From: Endomychus coccineus
Lineage: Eukaryota; Arthropoda; Insecta; Coleoptera; Endomychidae
DNA length: 64,000 bases
Assembly: GCA_958510875.1 (NCBI GenBank)
Contig: OY294072.1
Location: 1,116,001 to 1,180,000 of the forward strand
Reading direction: 5' to 3'
Positions 28,981 through 41,584 of this stretch are shown here, piece by piece (position 1 is the stretch's first letter; each line of letters begins with the position of its first letter). The notes beneath the pieces are model-generated. The model saw nothing but the letters and a program-made list of their open reading frames with translations, was not told where the DNA came from and ran no database searches. Both the position numbers and the translations under genes were made by a program.

Positions 28981-29870
28981 TTAAAATCGTTTTAAGAACC
29001 GCTATTGGAATGAACTATGGGTCATGATGTTCAGAAAAATTATTCAAATTCGAATCCGGGACATAAAATGATTTTAGAATTCTTTTGGCTAAACGCGTAC
29101 ACTCATGGATCTGAAGATGTCATATCTTTAGTTCCCGAGATAAACGCGACAATGTACGAAGCGAATGAATCGTCGATCTAGAAGTTTACATTGGGTATAC
29201 TAAAATCGTTATAAGAACAGCTATTGACATAAACTGTGGGTCGGAATTTTAAGAAATATGTTTCAAATTTGAATCCAGTACGGAAATTGATTTTGAAATC
29301 CTCTTGTCTGAACGCGTACACTCCTGGATCTGAAGGTGTCATATTTTCAGTATCCGAGATGAATGCGAAAATGCACGAAGCGAATGAATCGTCGATCTAG
29401 ACGTTTACATTGGGTATACTTAAATCGTTATATGAACAGTTATCGACATGAACAATGGGTCAAGATGTTTAGAAATATGTTTCAAATTCGAATAAGGCAC
29501 TGAAAATGATTTTAGATTCCTCCTGGCAGAACGCGTACCCTTCTGAATCTGAAGATGTCATATCTTTAGTTTTCGAGATAAACGCGACAATGTACGAATC
29601 GAACGAGGAGTCGATCCAGACGTTCACATTGGGTATACTTAAATCGTTATTAGATCAGCTATCGACATGAACTATGGTCGGATGGTCAGAAATATGTTTC
29701 AAATTTGAATCCAGGACTAAAAATGATTCTAAAGTCACACACTCCTGGATCTGAAAATGTCATATCTTCAGTTTTCAATATAAACGCGACAACGTAAGAA
29801 GCAAATGAATAGTCGACCTGGAGTTTTACATTGGGTATACTAAAATCCTTATAAGAACAGATATTGACAT
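28981..29870. repeat. 219-bp satellite, left block (~4 units)
   Basis: Units repeat AATCGTCGATCTAGACGTTTAC at ~219-bp spacing (29165, 29384, 29603). Each has CTGAAGATGTCATATCTTCAG, an 8-bp inverted repeat. No coding capacity. Confidence 0.9.
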
Positions 29871-31640
29871 TGTAACGGTTTGCGTTACGGGATTGTATAG
29901 AACTTGGTAATAAACAGATTAGATTTCTTTTGGCTATTTAAAGAAATCTGCCGGTCAATAAAACTTAGATCATTGAGACTACCATTCCTGAGGTGAGATG
30001 TCACTAAATATCGCGGAGTGGGAATATAGGATAGCGGAAATCGGAAATTATTCATTGTGGTTTGTTCCTTTGTCTAGGTAAGTCGAGAATTCGTAATTCA
30101 TTGTCATACAATACATTCTCTTAATTTTGCTTCCGAAATATCATCACATCAGGCTATTTAATTTGATTTAGAATTGTTATTTAACGTCTGGATGTACAAA
30201 GCCTGATTGTGATAATATTTCGGCGGTTTTTTTTTATCTCGATTTGCCTAGGGGGGCAAGCCCGATCATTTTGCGGATAGCATATTTCAAAGAATATCTT
30301 TTCCATCACAGCATTGATTGTTGTAACTCTTGTAAGAGAATAATCTATCGGAACGAAGGCTGGTTCTCATGATAACATTTCTGTAGTCCTGGTAAGTTTA
30401 ATTCCGCATTGGCACATGCTATTTTTTGTGATTCGCAAGAGTCGCCATTTTGTAATCTGATACGTAGTATTCAGAGCTGTCTTCGATTGCATCGTGCTAT
30501 AAATAGTATTTGGAATTAACACAAGGTCTTATTCAATTATTGCTTATTGAATTCTTAATTATCAGGACTGTTGCGTTCACGTGATTTCAGAGAAGAGTAA
30601 TACATCAATTTGATGCAAATCAATTCCAGTTTCTAGATTTGTGCTAACTAGCAAATTCAACGTTTTGGTTATTTCCTTTCAGTCACAATTTGATTATTTT
30701 TCTTTCCATTTCATTTTTTGTATCGTTAATTCAGTCACATATTATTTATTGTTTAAATTTAAGTAATTCTTGTAATTATATAATTCCTGCAGATTAAATT
30801 ATATTTTTGTCTAAATTGATATCTCTTCAAGATATCAATTTTGTAATAGTGTTTTACATATTGGGGAAGATAACATTATCGGAGGTGGAATCATTTGGTT
30901 ATTCCGGCCGACGGTGTTACTTGTCCTTTGATCTCAAGTCAGGTACTGTTCGTTCTTTGACATTACAGGGTTTGAACGTCTGGGGTTCCTCACCCCTTCA
31001 CTCCAAGACGGTTTAGAGACTATCCTGACAGGACCAGCTTCCAGTTCCTACGAGTTCCAAGGAGGGTAACATTCTCTTGTTGAGTGACCACTATTTCATT
31101 TTCTGATTTTGTTGTTCACCAAAATTGTATTTCGCTAAATTTTTTTAGAGCCATTCGTGGTCTTTTTATTATTTAACTATCCATTATTTCAATTAAGAAA
31201 CTGAGTTAATTTCATAACTATTTACTCAAAATTCTTTTTATTCAAATTGATTAATTTTGTAATTGTTACTTCAAAATTCATTTTATTTATAAATTAATAC
31301 ATTATATAAACTGTAATTTTATTTTTGTTAATTATCAAATTCCATCTGGAATAAATCAAATTGTTAGGTTGAACTTTTATTGTTTTTCTAATTTCCATCA
31401 ACTAATAAACCATCTCGTGGTGCTTGTATTCTAGGCTATGAATTCATTTATTTTTATAGTTGTTCAGTAAGCAATTGGCGCGCAAACAATTCACCAGTCT
31501 AGAAGCACAAGGCACGTTTCACTACGAGCCCTGAGATTAACTATTCCAAATTGAGCTAGTTGGGTCAATATATACCGACCCAAGCGGGTCCGTTTCACTG
31601 GCGCCCAGCATAGATGGGCTGCCGTTTCACATCCGTTACA
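29871..31640 (+). mobile_element. LTR-type insertion in satellite, 1.77 kb, TSD ACAT
   Basis: Starts TGTAACGG, ends CCGTTACA (8-bp inverted ends with TG...CA), flanked by ACAT at 29867-29870 and 31641-31644, and splits one satellite unit. No retroviral domain is seen and I found no internal direct repeat, so a long solo LTR is the best guess. TGGCGCCCA about 60 nt before the end resembles a primer-binding site and would fit a rearranged element. Confidence 0.7.
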
Positions 31641-34600
31641 ACATGAACTATGGGTCAGGATGTTCAGAAATATGTTTCAAATTTGAATCCGGAACTAAGA
31701 ATGATTCCAGAATTCTCTCGGCTGAACGCGTACACTTCTGGATCTGAAGATGACTATCTTCAGCTTCCGAGATGAACGCGACAATGTACGAAGCGTATGA
31801 ATCGTCGATCTAGACGTTTTAACTGGGTATACTAAAATCGTTATAAGATCAGCTGTTGACATAAACTATGTGTCGGGATGTTCGGAAATATGTTTTAAAT
31901 TTGAATCCGCAACTAAAAATGATTTTACAATCCTTTTTGCTAAACGCGTACACTCCTGAATCTGAAAATGTCATATCTTCAGTTTCCGAGATAAATGCGA
32001 CAACGAAAGAAGCGAACGAAACGTCGATCTAGACATTTACATTGGGTATACTGAAATTGTTATGAGAACAGCTATTGACATGACCTATGAGTCGGGATGT
32101 TCAGAAATATGTTTCAAATTCGAATATGGGACGAAAAATGATTTGAGAATTCTTTCGGCTAATCGCGTACACTCCTGGATTTGGAGATTTCATATCTTCA
32201 GTTTGCAAGATAAACGAGACATTGTACAAAGCGTATGAATCGTCGATCTAGACTTTTAAACTGGGTATACTAAAATTGTTATAGGACCAGCTATTGACAT
32301 AAACTATGGATCAGGATATTCAGGAATATGTTTCAAATATGAATCCGATACTAAGAATGATTTAAGGATTCTCTTGGCTGAACGCGTACACTCCTGGATC
32401 TGAAGATGTCATATCTTCAGCTTACGAGATAAACGCGACAATGTACGAAGCGTATGAATCGTCGATCTAGACGTTTACATTGGGTATACTCAAATCATTA
32501 TAAGAACAGCTATCGACATGAACTATGGGTGGGGAAGTTCAGAAATATGTTTCAAATTTGAATCCAGGACTGAAAATGATTTTAAAATCACACACTCCTG
32601 GATCTGAAGATGGCATATCTTCAGTTTTCAATATAAACGCGACAACGTTAGAAGGGAATGAATCGTCGATCTGTTGTTTTACATTTGTTATACTAAAGTC
32701 GTTATAAGTACCGCTATTGACAAGAAATATGGGTCAGGATGTTCAGAAAAATGTTTCAAATATGGATCTGGGACTAAGAATGATTTCAGAATTCTCTTGG
32801 CTGAACGCGTACACTCCTGGATCTGAAGATGTCATATCTTCAGTTTTCGGGATAAACGCGAAAATGTACGAAACGAAGGAATCGTCGATCTAGACGTTTA
32901 CATTGGGTATACTTAAATCGTTATTAGAACAGCTATCGCCATGAACTATGGGTCGGGATGTTCAGAAATATGTTTTAAATCTGAATCCGGGACTAAAAAT
33001 GATGTTAGAACTCTCTTGACTGAACGCATGCACTCCTGGATCTGGAGATGTCATATCTTCAGTTTTCGAGATAAACGCGGCAGTGTACGTAGCGAATGAA
33101 TCGTCAATCTGGACGTTCAGATTTGGTATACTCAAATCGTTATTAGAACTGCTATCGCCATGAACTATGGGTCGAGATGTTCAGAAATATGTTTTTAATT
33201 CGAATCCGGGACTAAAAATGATTTTAGAATCCTCTTGGATAAACGCGTACTCTCCTGGACCTGAAGATGTCATATTTCCAGTTTTCAAGATCAACGCTAT
33301 AATGCACGAAGCGAATGCATTGTCGATCTAGCTGTTTACATTGGGTATACTGAAATCGTTATATGAACAGCTATCGACAGGAGGTATGGTTCGAGATGTT
33401 ACGAAATATGTGTTAAATTTGAATCCGAAAATAAAAATTATTTTAAAATACTCTTGGGTGAACGCGTACACTCCTTGATCTGAAGATGTCATATCTGTCA
33501 TAAACGCGAGAATGTACGAAGCGAATGGATCGTCGATCTGGACTTTAACGATGGGTATACTGAAATCGTTATAAGAGCAGCTATTGACATGAACTATGCG
33601 TCGGGATATTCAAAAAAATATTTAAAATTTGAATCCGAGACGAAAAATGATTTAGGAATTCTCTTCGATAAACGCATACACTCATGGATCTATACGTTTA
33701 CATTGGGTATACTCAAATCGTTATTAGAACAGCCATCGACATGAACTATGGCTCAAGATAGTCAGGAATATGTTTTTGAATTGAATCCGGGACTAAAAAT
33801 GATTCTGGAATCTTCTTGGCTGGACGCGTAGACTCCTGGATCTGAAGATGTCATATCTTCAGTTATCGAGATGAACGCGGAAATGAACAAAGAAAGCTAA
33901 TCGTTGATCTAGACGTTATTATTGAGGATACTAAAATCGTCATAAGAACGGCTATCGACATGAACTGTGGGTCGGGATGTTCGGAAATATGTTTTAAATT
34001 TGAATCCAGGACTAAAAATGATTTGAGAATGCTCTCGCCTGAACACGTACACTCATGGATCTGAAGATGTCATATCTTCAGTTTTCGAGATTTACCCGAC
34101 GATGTACGGAGCGAACGAATCGTCGATCTAGACGTTCACATTGGGAATGATTGAGTCGTTATTAGAACATTTATCGCCATGAATTATAGGTCGGAATGTT
34201 CAGAAGTATGTTTTGAATTTGAATCTGGGACTAAAAATGATTGTAGAATCCTATTGGCTGAACGCGTTAACTCCTGGATCTGAAGATGTCATATCTTCAG
34301 TTTCCGAGATAAATGCGACAATGTACGAAGCGAATGAATCGTCGATCTAGACGATTACATTGGGAATGATTGAATCGTTATTAGAACATTTATCGCCATG
34401 AATTATAGGTCGGAATGTTCAGAAATATGTTTTGAATTTGAATCTGAAACTAAAAATGATTGTAGAATCCTATTGGCTGAACGCGTTAACTCCTGGATCT
34501 GAAAATGTCATATCTTCAGTTTTCGATATAAACGCGACAATGTACGAAGCGAATGATTCGTCGATCTAGACGTTTACATTGGGTTTACTCAAATCGCTAT

Positions 34601-34825
34601 AAAACTCCCATCGACATGAAATATGGGTCGGGTTATTCAGAAATATGTTTTGAATTTCAATTCGGGACTAAAAATGATTTTAGAATCCTCTTGGCTGAAC
34701 GAGCACACTCCTGGATCTGGAGATGTCATATCTTCAGTTTCCGAGATAAACGCGGCAGTGTACGTAGCGAATGAATCGTCGATCTGGACGTTCAGATTGG
34801 GTATACTTAAATCGTTATTATAACA
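31641..34825. repeat. 219-bp satellite, right block (~14.5 units)
   Basis: Continuation of the left block, units 5-15% different by eye, with one truncated unit near 33660-33700. ORFs of 60-73 codons here are chance. The block ends where E5 starts. Confidence 0.9.
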
Positions 34826-35009
34826 AGTAGATGAACACCACGAGTCCTGCGACAGGATATCCGGTCTAGCTGTCGATGTGCATCCGGTGTGAGCTTGTCC
34901 TTATCAGTTTTGAAAGGATGTAGGTGATAAGGATTTTATTTGTAAAGAGTATACAGGATGTGTATAAAAAGTGTGTCACATGTACAGAGTCACGTGACTA
35001 ACACATGAC

Positions 35010-35930
35010 CGCATGGTGGCCCTGAGGTACAACTGTCATGGCGACCATAAGGTCCAGCTGTCATGGCGACCATAAGGTCCAGCTGTCATGGCGATCATAA
35101 GGTACAGCTGTCATGGCGACCATAAGGACCAGCTGTCATGGCGACCATAAGGTCCAGCTGTCATGGCGACCATAAGGACCAGCTGTCATGGCGGCCATAA
35201 GGTACAGCTGTCATGGCGACCATAAGGACCAGCTGTCATGGCGACCATAAGGACCAGCTGTCATGGCGACCATGAGGACCTGCTGTCATGGCAATCATAA
35301 GGACCAGCTGTCATGGCAACCATAAGGTCCAGCTGTCATGGCGACCATAAGGTCCAGCTGTCATGGCGACCATAAGGTACAGATAGCATCGTAGAGATGT
35401 CGCCATCAAGTGACAGCTGTCATGGTGACCATAAGGTCCAGCTGTCATGGAGGTCCTAAGGTACAAATAGCTTCGTGCAGATGTCACAACCACATGACAG
35501 CTGTCATGGTGTACCCAAGGTACAGACTGCTTCGTGGAGGGGGCTCTGCCACCTCCAGGAAACAATCTCTACCTTTGGTCCAAAGGTACAGGCTGCTTCA
35601 TGAAGATGCTACTACCACGTGACAGCTGTCATCGAAGGTACAAGCTGCTTCTTGGAGATGTCGCAACCACATGACAGCTGTCATGGCGGACCAAAGGTAC
35701 AGGTTGCTTCGTGTAGGTGTCACCACCACGTGACAGCTGTCATGGCGGACCAAAGGTACAGGTTGCTTCGTGTAGGTGTCGCCATCACGTGACAGCTGTC
35801 ATGGTGGGCTATAGGTACAGGCTGCTCCGTGTAGGTGTCACCACCACGTGACAGCTGTCATCGAAGGTTCAGGCTGCTTCGTGTAGGTGTCACCACCATG
35901 TGACAGCTGTTATCGAAGGTACAGGCTGCT
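35010..35930. repeat. CAGCTG minisatellite (E5 TIR)
   Basis: Same 25-bp and ~59-bp units as E2, in the same outer/inner order, with a different number of units. Confidence 0.9.
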
Positions 35931-36449
35931 TCGTGTAGGTGGCGCCACCAGTTCGGCTCGTCCGACTCGTGCGAATCCAAGATGACAGGCTGCTATCACA
36001 GGGCAGACGTGTGACGTCACAGCATGAAGGTACAGACTGCTTCGCGGAGGTGTCGCCACCAGTTCGACTCGTCCGACTCATGCGACTCGTACGGTTTTGA
36101 AATCACATGATCTGTCACGCGGTGAGATATGGTGTCTGTCACTTTGACGGAGTGTCTGTCACAAGGTGTCATGGTGGCTATCACGTACCATAGAGCTGGA
36201 GGTTATAGAGCTAACCCAACTCAAAACCATAGAGCATCATGGTGGTGGAAAGAGTTGTCATGGTGTCTGTCATGGGAGGTCTTCATCGAGGTGTCATGTC
36301 GCGTCTTGGAGGGCGTGACGTGGTGGATTCATGCAGCACCTGTCACGCGAACTGTCATGACGGATCTATGAATGTCAACCATAGCTTTATAGGTATCAAA
36401 TGAAAAGACTTAATATGCAGAATGTTAATTTTATTGAATTGAAGATACT

Positions 36450-36704
36450 GCGATCATAGTTTACGAACGATGATGACGTCACGGGAGGCATTTATTGTTT
36501 CAATCCGGCGACCATAGTTTACGAACGATGATGACGTCACTGCTTCGGACCGATGACAGTAACTGATTCAATCCGGCGACCATAGTTCACGAACGATGAT
36601 GACGTCACTGCTTCGAACCGATGACAGTAACTGATTCAATCCGGCGACCATAGTTCACGAACGATGATGACGTCATCATCGTTCACGAACTATGATGGTC
36701 AGAT
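36450..36704. repeat. 68-bp TGACGTCA repeats (E5)
   Basis: About 3.5 units, innermost forming the full palindrome (36647-36695). Confidence 0.85.
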
Positions 36705-36837
36705 GAGGAATGAAATGCGAGTAATAATAATGATATCTACTCATTATTCATCACATTGATATTGAGAACTCAATGTGTAAATGTGAATAGTTGGAGGTTA
36801 TGATAAAGATATCCAGTAAGTTTGTAAATGTGTCATT

Positions 36838-37488
36838 ATGCATATATCTTTTGAAGAATACACACGAATACTTCGAAAATTTGTGGAGAAAGTTCATGAA
36901 CTAGAAGAGACTTGAATTTTTACGAAGATAAAATAAAAGTTATAAGACTGTTGAATACATTTACAAGTGTGAAAAGTGGAGATAATGATGGGAGTGGGGA
37001 TGTTAAAAACAAATTTCGTGATTCTAACCACAATTCTGAATGGTATTCTATACGCGAACGTTCCCCAACACGTTGAGCGCATTCATATTTGTGTGAAGGA
37101 TGTTGCAACCGATGGTGGTGGGGGGTGTAGCCGTACCGAATGGATTCCGATGAATTTTAGAAAAATCAACGATAATCAATTAGAGGTATTCGCATTCGAC
37201 ATTCCTCAAGACAATCGTACCACCATACATTATAAACTTAAACTTTTATTCTTTGATCGGAGTGAGGGAGATATGGCTGAATGGCAATTGCTCCAACAAT
37301 CATCATGTTTACCACATGTCATACAAAAGACAATATCAACACCATCCACATGTACATCATCCTCACTAGACGAAGAAATTTCTAAAATTTTCGCAATTTT
37401 GTATGCAATTTTATCTTCTTCATCAGTACTAATGTTGAAAATGTTTGTTAAATATGTAAAGAAGGCTATTTACCATGTAAATAAATGA
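36838..37488 (+). pseudogene. membrane protein gene with upstream ORF (E5)
   Basis: The 167-aa frame (ATG 36985-37488) is open and matches E2 with few changes (NVPQHVERIHICVKDVATDG). The overlapping upstream ORF from 36838 stops after 25 codons because of a missing A near 36902. The C-terminal membrane segment is conserved (IFAILYAILSSSSVLMLKMF). Confidence 0.5.
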
Positions 37489-37528
37489 TTGTATGAAGAT
37501 ATAAGTAATAAAACAAAAGGAATGATAA

Positions 37529-38526
37529 TTATAATAATAGATTGACATTATCATTTGCTAGTTCATAAGCTTTATTTTTGTGATTGATAACACATTCTAT
37601 CAATGACTCGATGTTGATATCACTAATCAATTGTTCACCCCCCTCTTCTTCTGCGGCATGAATAATATTTCCTCTTGCATACCATTTCAAATCGGGGCGG
37701 AAATTCTGTTTCACTTCGTTACCAATATCGATAGCCTGAGATATGTTAGACCATTTACGTATTAATCGCATTCCTCGATTTTGTAATTTTCTGTCGGCAT
37801 CACGCCAACCATCCTCCTGTCGACGCATTAGGTACCATTCTGGTCTCATATCATTCGATGTTCGATATAATCCTAAATAATATATATTATATAAATTTTA
37901 ATATAAAAAACAAAGTAATTACCTAAATTTCGTCTCTTTCCGAAATTTATAGGAGGTGGAACAATATTTGGTGCAATGTTATTCCGTAAGGTGATAACAT
38001 TCATTTGAATTTGTTGAGATAAGCGTTGTGATCGTTCTTTCGCAAGTCATTCACGTTCCTCAGCTCTTTGACGTTCTTGTTGTGATTATAATTTCTCGTA
38101 CTCACAATATTTCATCATAATAAATTTCATTAACGAAACCAGTTCACGTAACTCGATGACTTTAGGAGTTCGCATTTGCATCAATAATGATTCGAAATCA
38201 ATAGCATCTAGAACATAATATTTCTTTCGTGCATCAGTCTTATCACAAATTTCTAAATGGTATATATGCGGGTTTTTCCTCAACAATCTTGTTATAACAC
38301 CCTTTTTAGAATGATATTTTTTGCCGCGATAACCTAACCAATCCAATAGATCTTCATTCATGAGAACGCGTTGGTTTAGTTGAATATTCCAGAATAAGTA
38401 GTTTCTTTTATCGTTTCTTATATCGATCCCAAATTTTGGACACACTTCATTAACTGTTAACTTAATAAGATTGTTGGTGGACCATGTAGCCACATTTGAA
38501 TCACGAACGCACGCTGCTAAGTTCAT
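37529..38526 (-). pseudogene. MSV199/BRO-like gene with intron (E5)
   Basis: Intron at 37873-37922. Exon 2 is fully open (Trp where E2 has a stop, and six G's where E2 has five), but exon 1 has TAA at 38086-38088 after CEYEKL. E2 and E5 thus carry different lesions in an otherwise conserved gene, which supports the intron and the reading frame as real. Confidence 0.7.
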
Positions 38527-38779
38527 TTTTATAACTGAACATCTTCTGAAATGATTCTCTCTTACATACGTGAGAACGTGAACGTGAATAGTGAGGGTGG
38601 GGGGGTAACTCTCCGTTTGGATGTCATTGCAAACGTTGATAACTGACTGATAACGTCACTAGTTGTTTCAATTTGTTTCAATTCCAGCAACCAACTACCA
38701 TAGTTTACAAACTATGATCGTCGGATGTTTACATCACCACCTACCGTTTGAGAAATAAAATATCAAATATAATAATAAT
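38527..38779. other. E5 spacer upstream of E4
   Basis: Equivalent of E2 23070-23320; includes TAGTTTACAAACTATGATCG. No gene. Confidence 0.6.
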
Positions 38780-38785
38780 AATAAC
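38780..38785. repeat. E4 target-site duplication AATAAC (partner 63636-63641)
   Basis: Exact 6-bp match on both sides of E4, in the AT-rich 3' flank of the E5 capsid gene. Confidence 0.93.
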
Positions 38786-39057
38786 AGAAGGTATCCCCTT
38801 ACTTGGGGCGGCCAGACAGAGAGCCTTATCAGATGCAGGCAACCAGTGATACACTCGTGCATGCGCGGTATGCCCAGACAGGTATCGGTAAGTACTGACC
38901 CTGTATTACCGGCCTGGGTAGACGGTTAGGGTGTGGTCTCGCCTCTAACCTCTAGGTGTTACCGGGTAGACGGCTAGGGCTTGATCGTTCAAGGTGGACA
39001 GCAAGCAATATGTGAGGTTAGGGATAACTTCAATGTAAAGCAGCATCAAAATATTTT

Positions 39058-39127
39058 TCTACACACGGGAATCGAACCCGAGAAATGAAATCCAAAGCCA
39101 ATTCCTTAACCGCTCAGCTATGGAGGA
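39058..39127 (-). ncRNA. tRNA-like Pol III module (E4 left)
   Basis: A-box TAGCTGAGCGG and B-box GGGTTCGATTCCC on the minus strand, facing the element end. Identical to the E4 right copy except for one base in the D-loop-like part. Confidence 0.5.
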
Positions 39128-39439
39128 ATTGAGAACAAGCGATTTTAATGTTGTAGATATAACCGCAGGGTACCCGGTCTGAGTGATAAGTGCGAGTATA
39201 TTGCAGTCTATATGATGCAGGTAATTGTTTTACATGACGTTAGTCATGCAGGTATGTCACGAAGCGAGGTATGGAATGTGAGACTTCATAGCGCTAGCCC
39301 ATAGGGGTTTTGAAATAGTGTTATTTGTACATGTCGTCAGTCACGTGATTTTTGAAAGAGACCGGGCATTCATCGGAGGTATCATGGGAGGGCTGCTGTT
39401 CCTTGAATACATAGATGGAATGTTATATATAGTATAGAA

Positions 39440-39808
39440 ATGATATCTTCTGCATCTCTCTCAAACGCGATGTTTATAAGGAAATTACTTTCAAAAACGT
39501 TTATTCAAGCTGTCTGTACCTTACTTGATTGCTATATTACAAAATGCAATTTCAATCATCTTAAACATATATGGAAATTATTTTTAGTATACAAAATGGA
39601 GTTGGGAAACTTCAATGGGGTATGGAATGTGAGGTTATACAGATTGTTTATGTATGACGTTATTCATGTGAATTTGAATGAAGCTGGCGCGATCTCCAAC
39701 GAGACAGGTGTGTATGTGAGGTTATACAGAGTGTGCAGGTATAATGATGTCTATCACGCAGGTCTTCAGCGAGGTATCTACCTTGCAGGAGCCTTCAATG
39801 AAATGTGA
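39440..39808 (+). CDS. TIR ORF, 122 aa (E4 left)
   Basis: Lacks the MHRWN start of E1 because ATG is ATA here; begins at MISSASLSNAM. Open to GAFNEM. The right copy (62613) differs by two residues. Confidence 0.3.
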   Translation: MISSASLSNAMFIRKLLSKTFIQAVCTLLDCYITKCNFNHLKHIWKLFLVYKMELGNFNGVWNVRLYRLFMYDVIHVNLNEAGAISNETGVYVRLYRVCRYNDVYHAGLQRGIYLAGAFNEM

Positions 39809-41578
39809 GGTTGTTTGTACATGCCGTTAGTCGCAGGGTTTTGTCTGAGTTATAATGATATCGTACGCGGCGCATTGTCTGCCCCCACAAGTCTTCAATA
39901 AGGGGATCATAACATCTAACATGTGATAGTTTACAAAAATGCTGCTTCTCATAATAGCGATATTATGAAGCGTTTGCAGAAATAACTATTAAATCATCTA
40001 AGGACTTTTTGCTTGATTAGTACTAGCGAGTACAATATTCGTTATAATATTATAAGTATGTATCATTAGCTTACTTGTGCGATGAGGTTGTGTTAAATCA
40101 TGTCCAACAGCAATGTATTCAACTTGGAATTATCGTAATGATGCGCGATCCTTCAATGTTAAAGTAGTTTCATAAGTTATCCGAAAGTAATATGAATATA
40201 TTAAATGTTTTTCCAAAATTAGTTCCGAAGTAAACATAATTCGCTATAATATTCATTCATGTATGTTACATAAATTAGCCTATATAATTCAAATAAGGTT
40301 GAACAATATTCACTATCATATTTTGCGGTAGAGCTACAGCTCGCTCGAGAGAGATAAGAAAGATACGCCGATCACCTTCAAACGCGATGAGAATACTTTA
40401 TTTTAAATCACACATATAGTATGTATATATTCGAATCATATTGATTGTAAATCGCATAATATGATCCGAAATCTAGCTGCTGCTGGGGTGTAGCCCAATA
40501 CAGAATCTAGACGAAGCGGTGTTACGCATCACGATGATTATTCGAACTGTCTGTACAGCTCGATTGCTATATAACAAAGTACATTTTTTTAATCATCTTA
40601 AACATATAGATGTGCTAATATAATTTTTTCAGTATACAAAAATATACTAATAAAACATTTTTCATCGACACACATTTCTTCATAGGATAGTTGACTTTTT
40701 ATAAAATTCAATCAATTTCAATGGGAAACATATATGCGAGGGAGTTTTATAGAGATCGAACTCATTTCCCCAACCTCCCAAGAGGTAGAACTATGATGAG
40801 GAATAGATGTGGATAATAACCATATGAATATCTTCATAAGCGCTAATCTATACGACATTCAAACACGTGCTTCATAAAAGTCTGAATATTGAGTAGAGCT
40901 ATAGTATCTTCTTCATAAGCGATCATTATCATCATTCAGACACTTGTTTAGCACGTGATTCAACAGCCTGGCATCATCGTTCACGAACTATGATGGGCTG
41001 ATGAGGAATAAAATACCAATAATAATTATATAAATATCTCCATTAGCAATCTGTACTATTTTCCTTCACGAGCACGACTTTTACAAACTCCATACGTTCG
41101 CGTAAAAGATTATAATGATAAACACATTTTTGTTCACGGGTTTACATAATCATATGAATATCTTCATAAACGCTAATCTATATGACATTCAAGCACGTGA
41201 TTCAACAGCCTGGCATCATCGTTCACGAACTATGATGGTTCGATGAGGACTCAAACATTGAACAGATGAATCTTTGAGGTTAAACATCTGCTGTAGAAAT
41301 TACCCCACTTTTATTACCTTTTATTTGAGAATATCGATATCTCCCATGTAATGGCTTATTGCCTAAAGCTATTTTGTATGCAACATTGTTATCATTTGCG
41401 AGCCTACGAGGGCCTGTGTTGGTCGGTGCTAAATGAATATGTTTGACTATTATTACCTCTAGATTTATTTGAGATTCTTCAAGTTTGAGATTGATAACCC
41501 ACATGAAGAAAGAAGCTTCAACGAATTGATAGGTTATTTATTATTTTCATATTCGCTATTCTGAATGTGACAACTTTA

Positions 41579-41584
41579 TCGGCT
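41579..41584. repeat. E3 target-site duplication TCGGCT (partner 54210-54215)
   Basis: Joining the flanks across E3 restores the TIR sequence ...ACTTTATCGGCTTC... seen in the other copies, which proves the nested insertion. Confidence 0.95.

Larger units (their letters stand above)
34826..36718 (+). repeat. E5 terminal inverted repeat (one copy in window)
   Basis: Corresponds to the right TIR of E2, but with a ~500-bp insert-like stretch (35930-36440) rich in GACTCGTCCGACTC and GTGTCTGTCAC motifs not seen in E2. No gene in this stretch. Confidence 0.8.
38786..41578 (+). repeat. E4 left TIR, outer part (rest 54216-54248)
   Basis: Inverse of 60818-63635. Carries a tRNA-like module, TIR ORF and 327-bp-type repeat at 40830-41210. 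Ends at the E3 insertion site; the final ~33 bp continue after E3. Confidence 0.9.

Noticed and set aside
31641..34825. ORFs of 60-73 codons in the 219-bp satellite
   Set aside because: They are not conserved between units and follow from chance open stretches.
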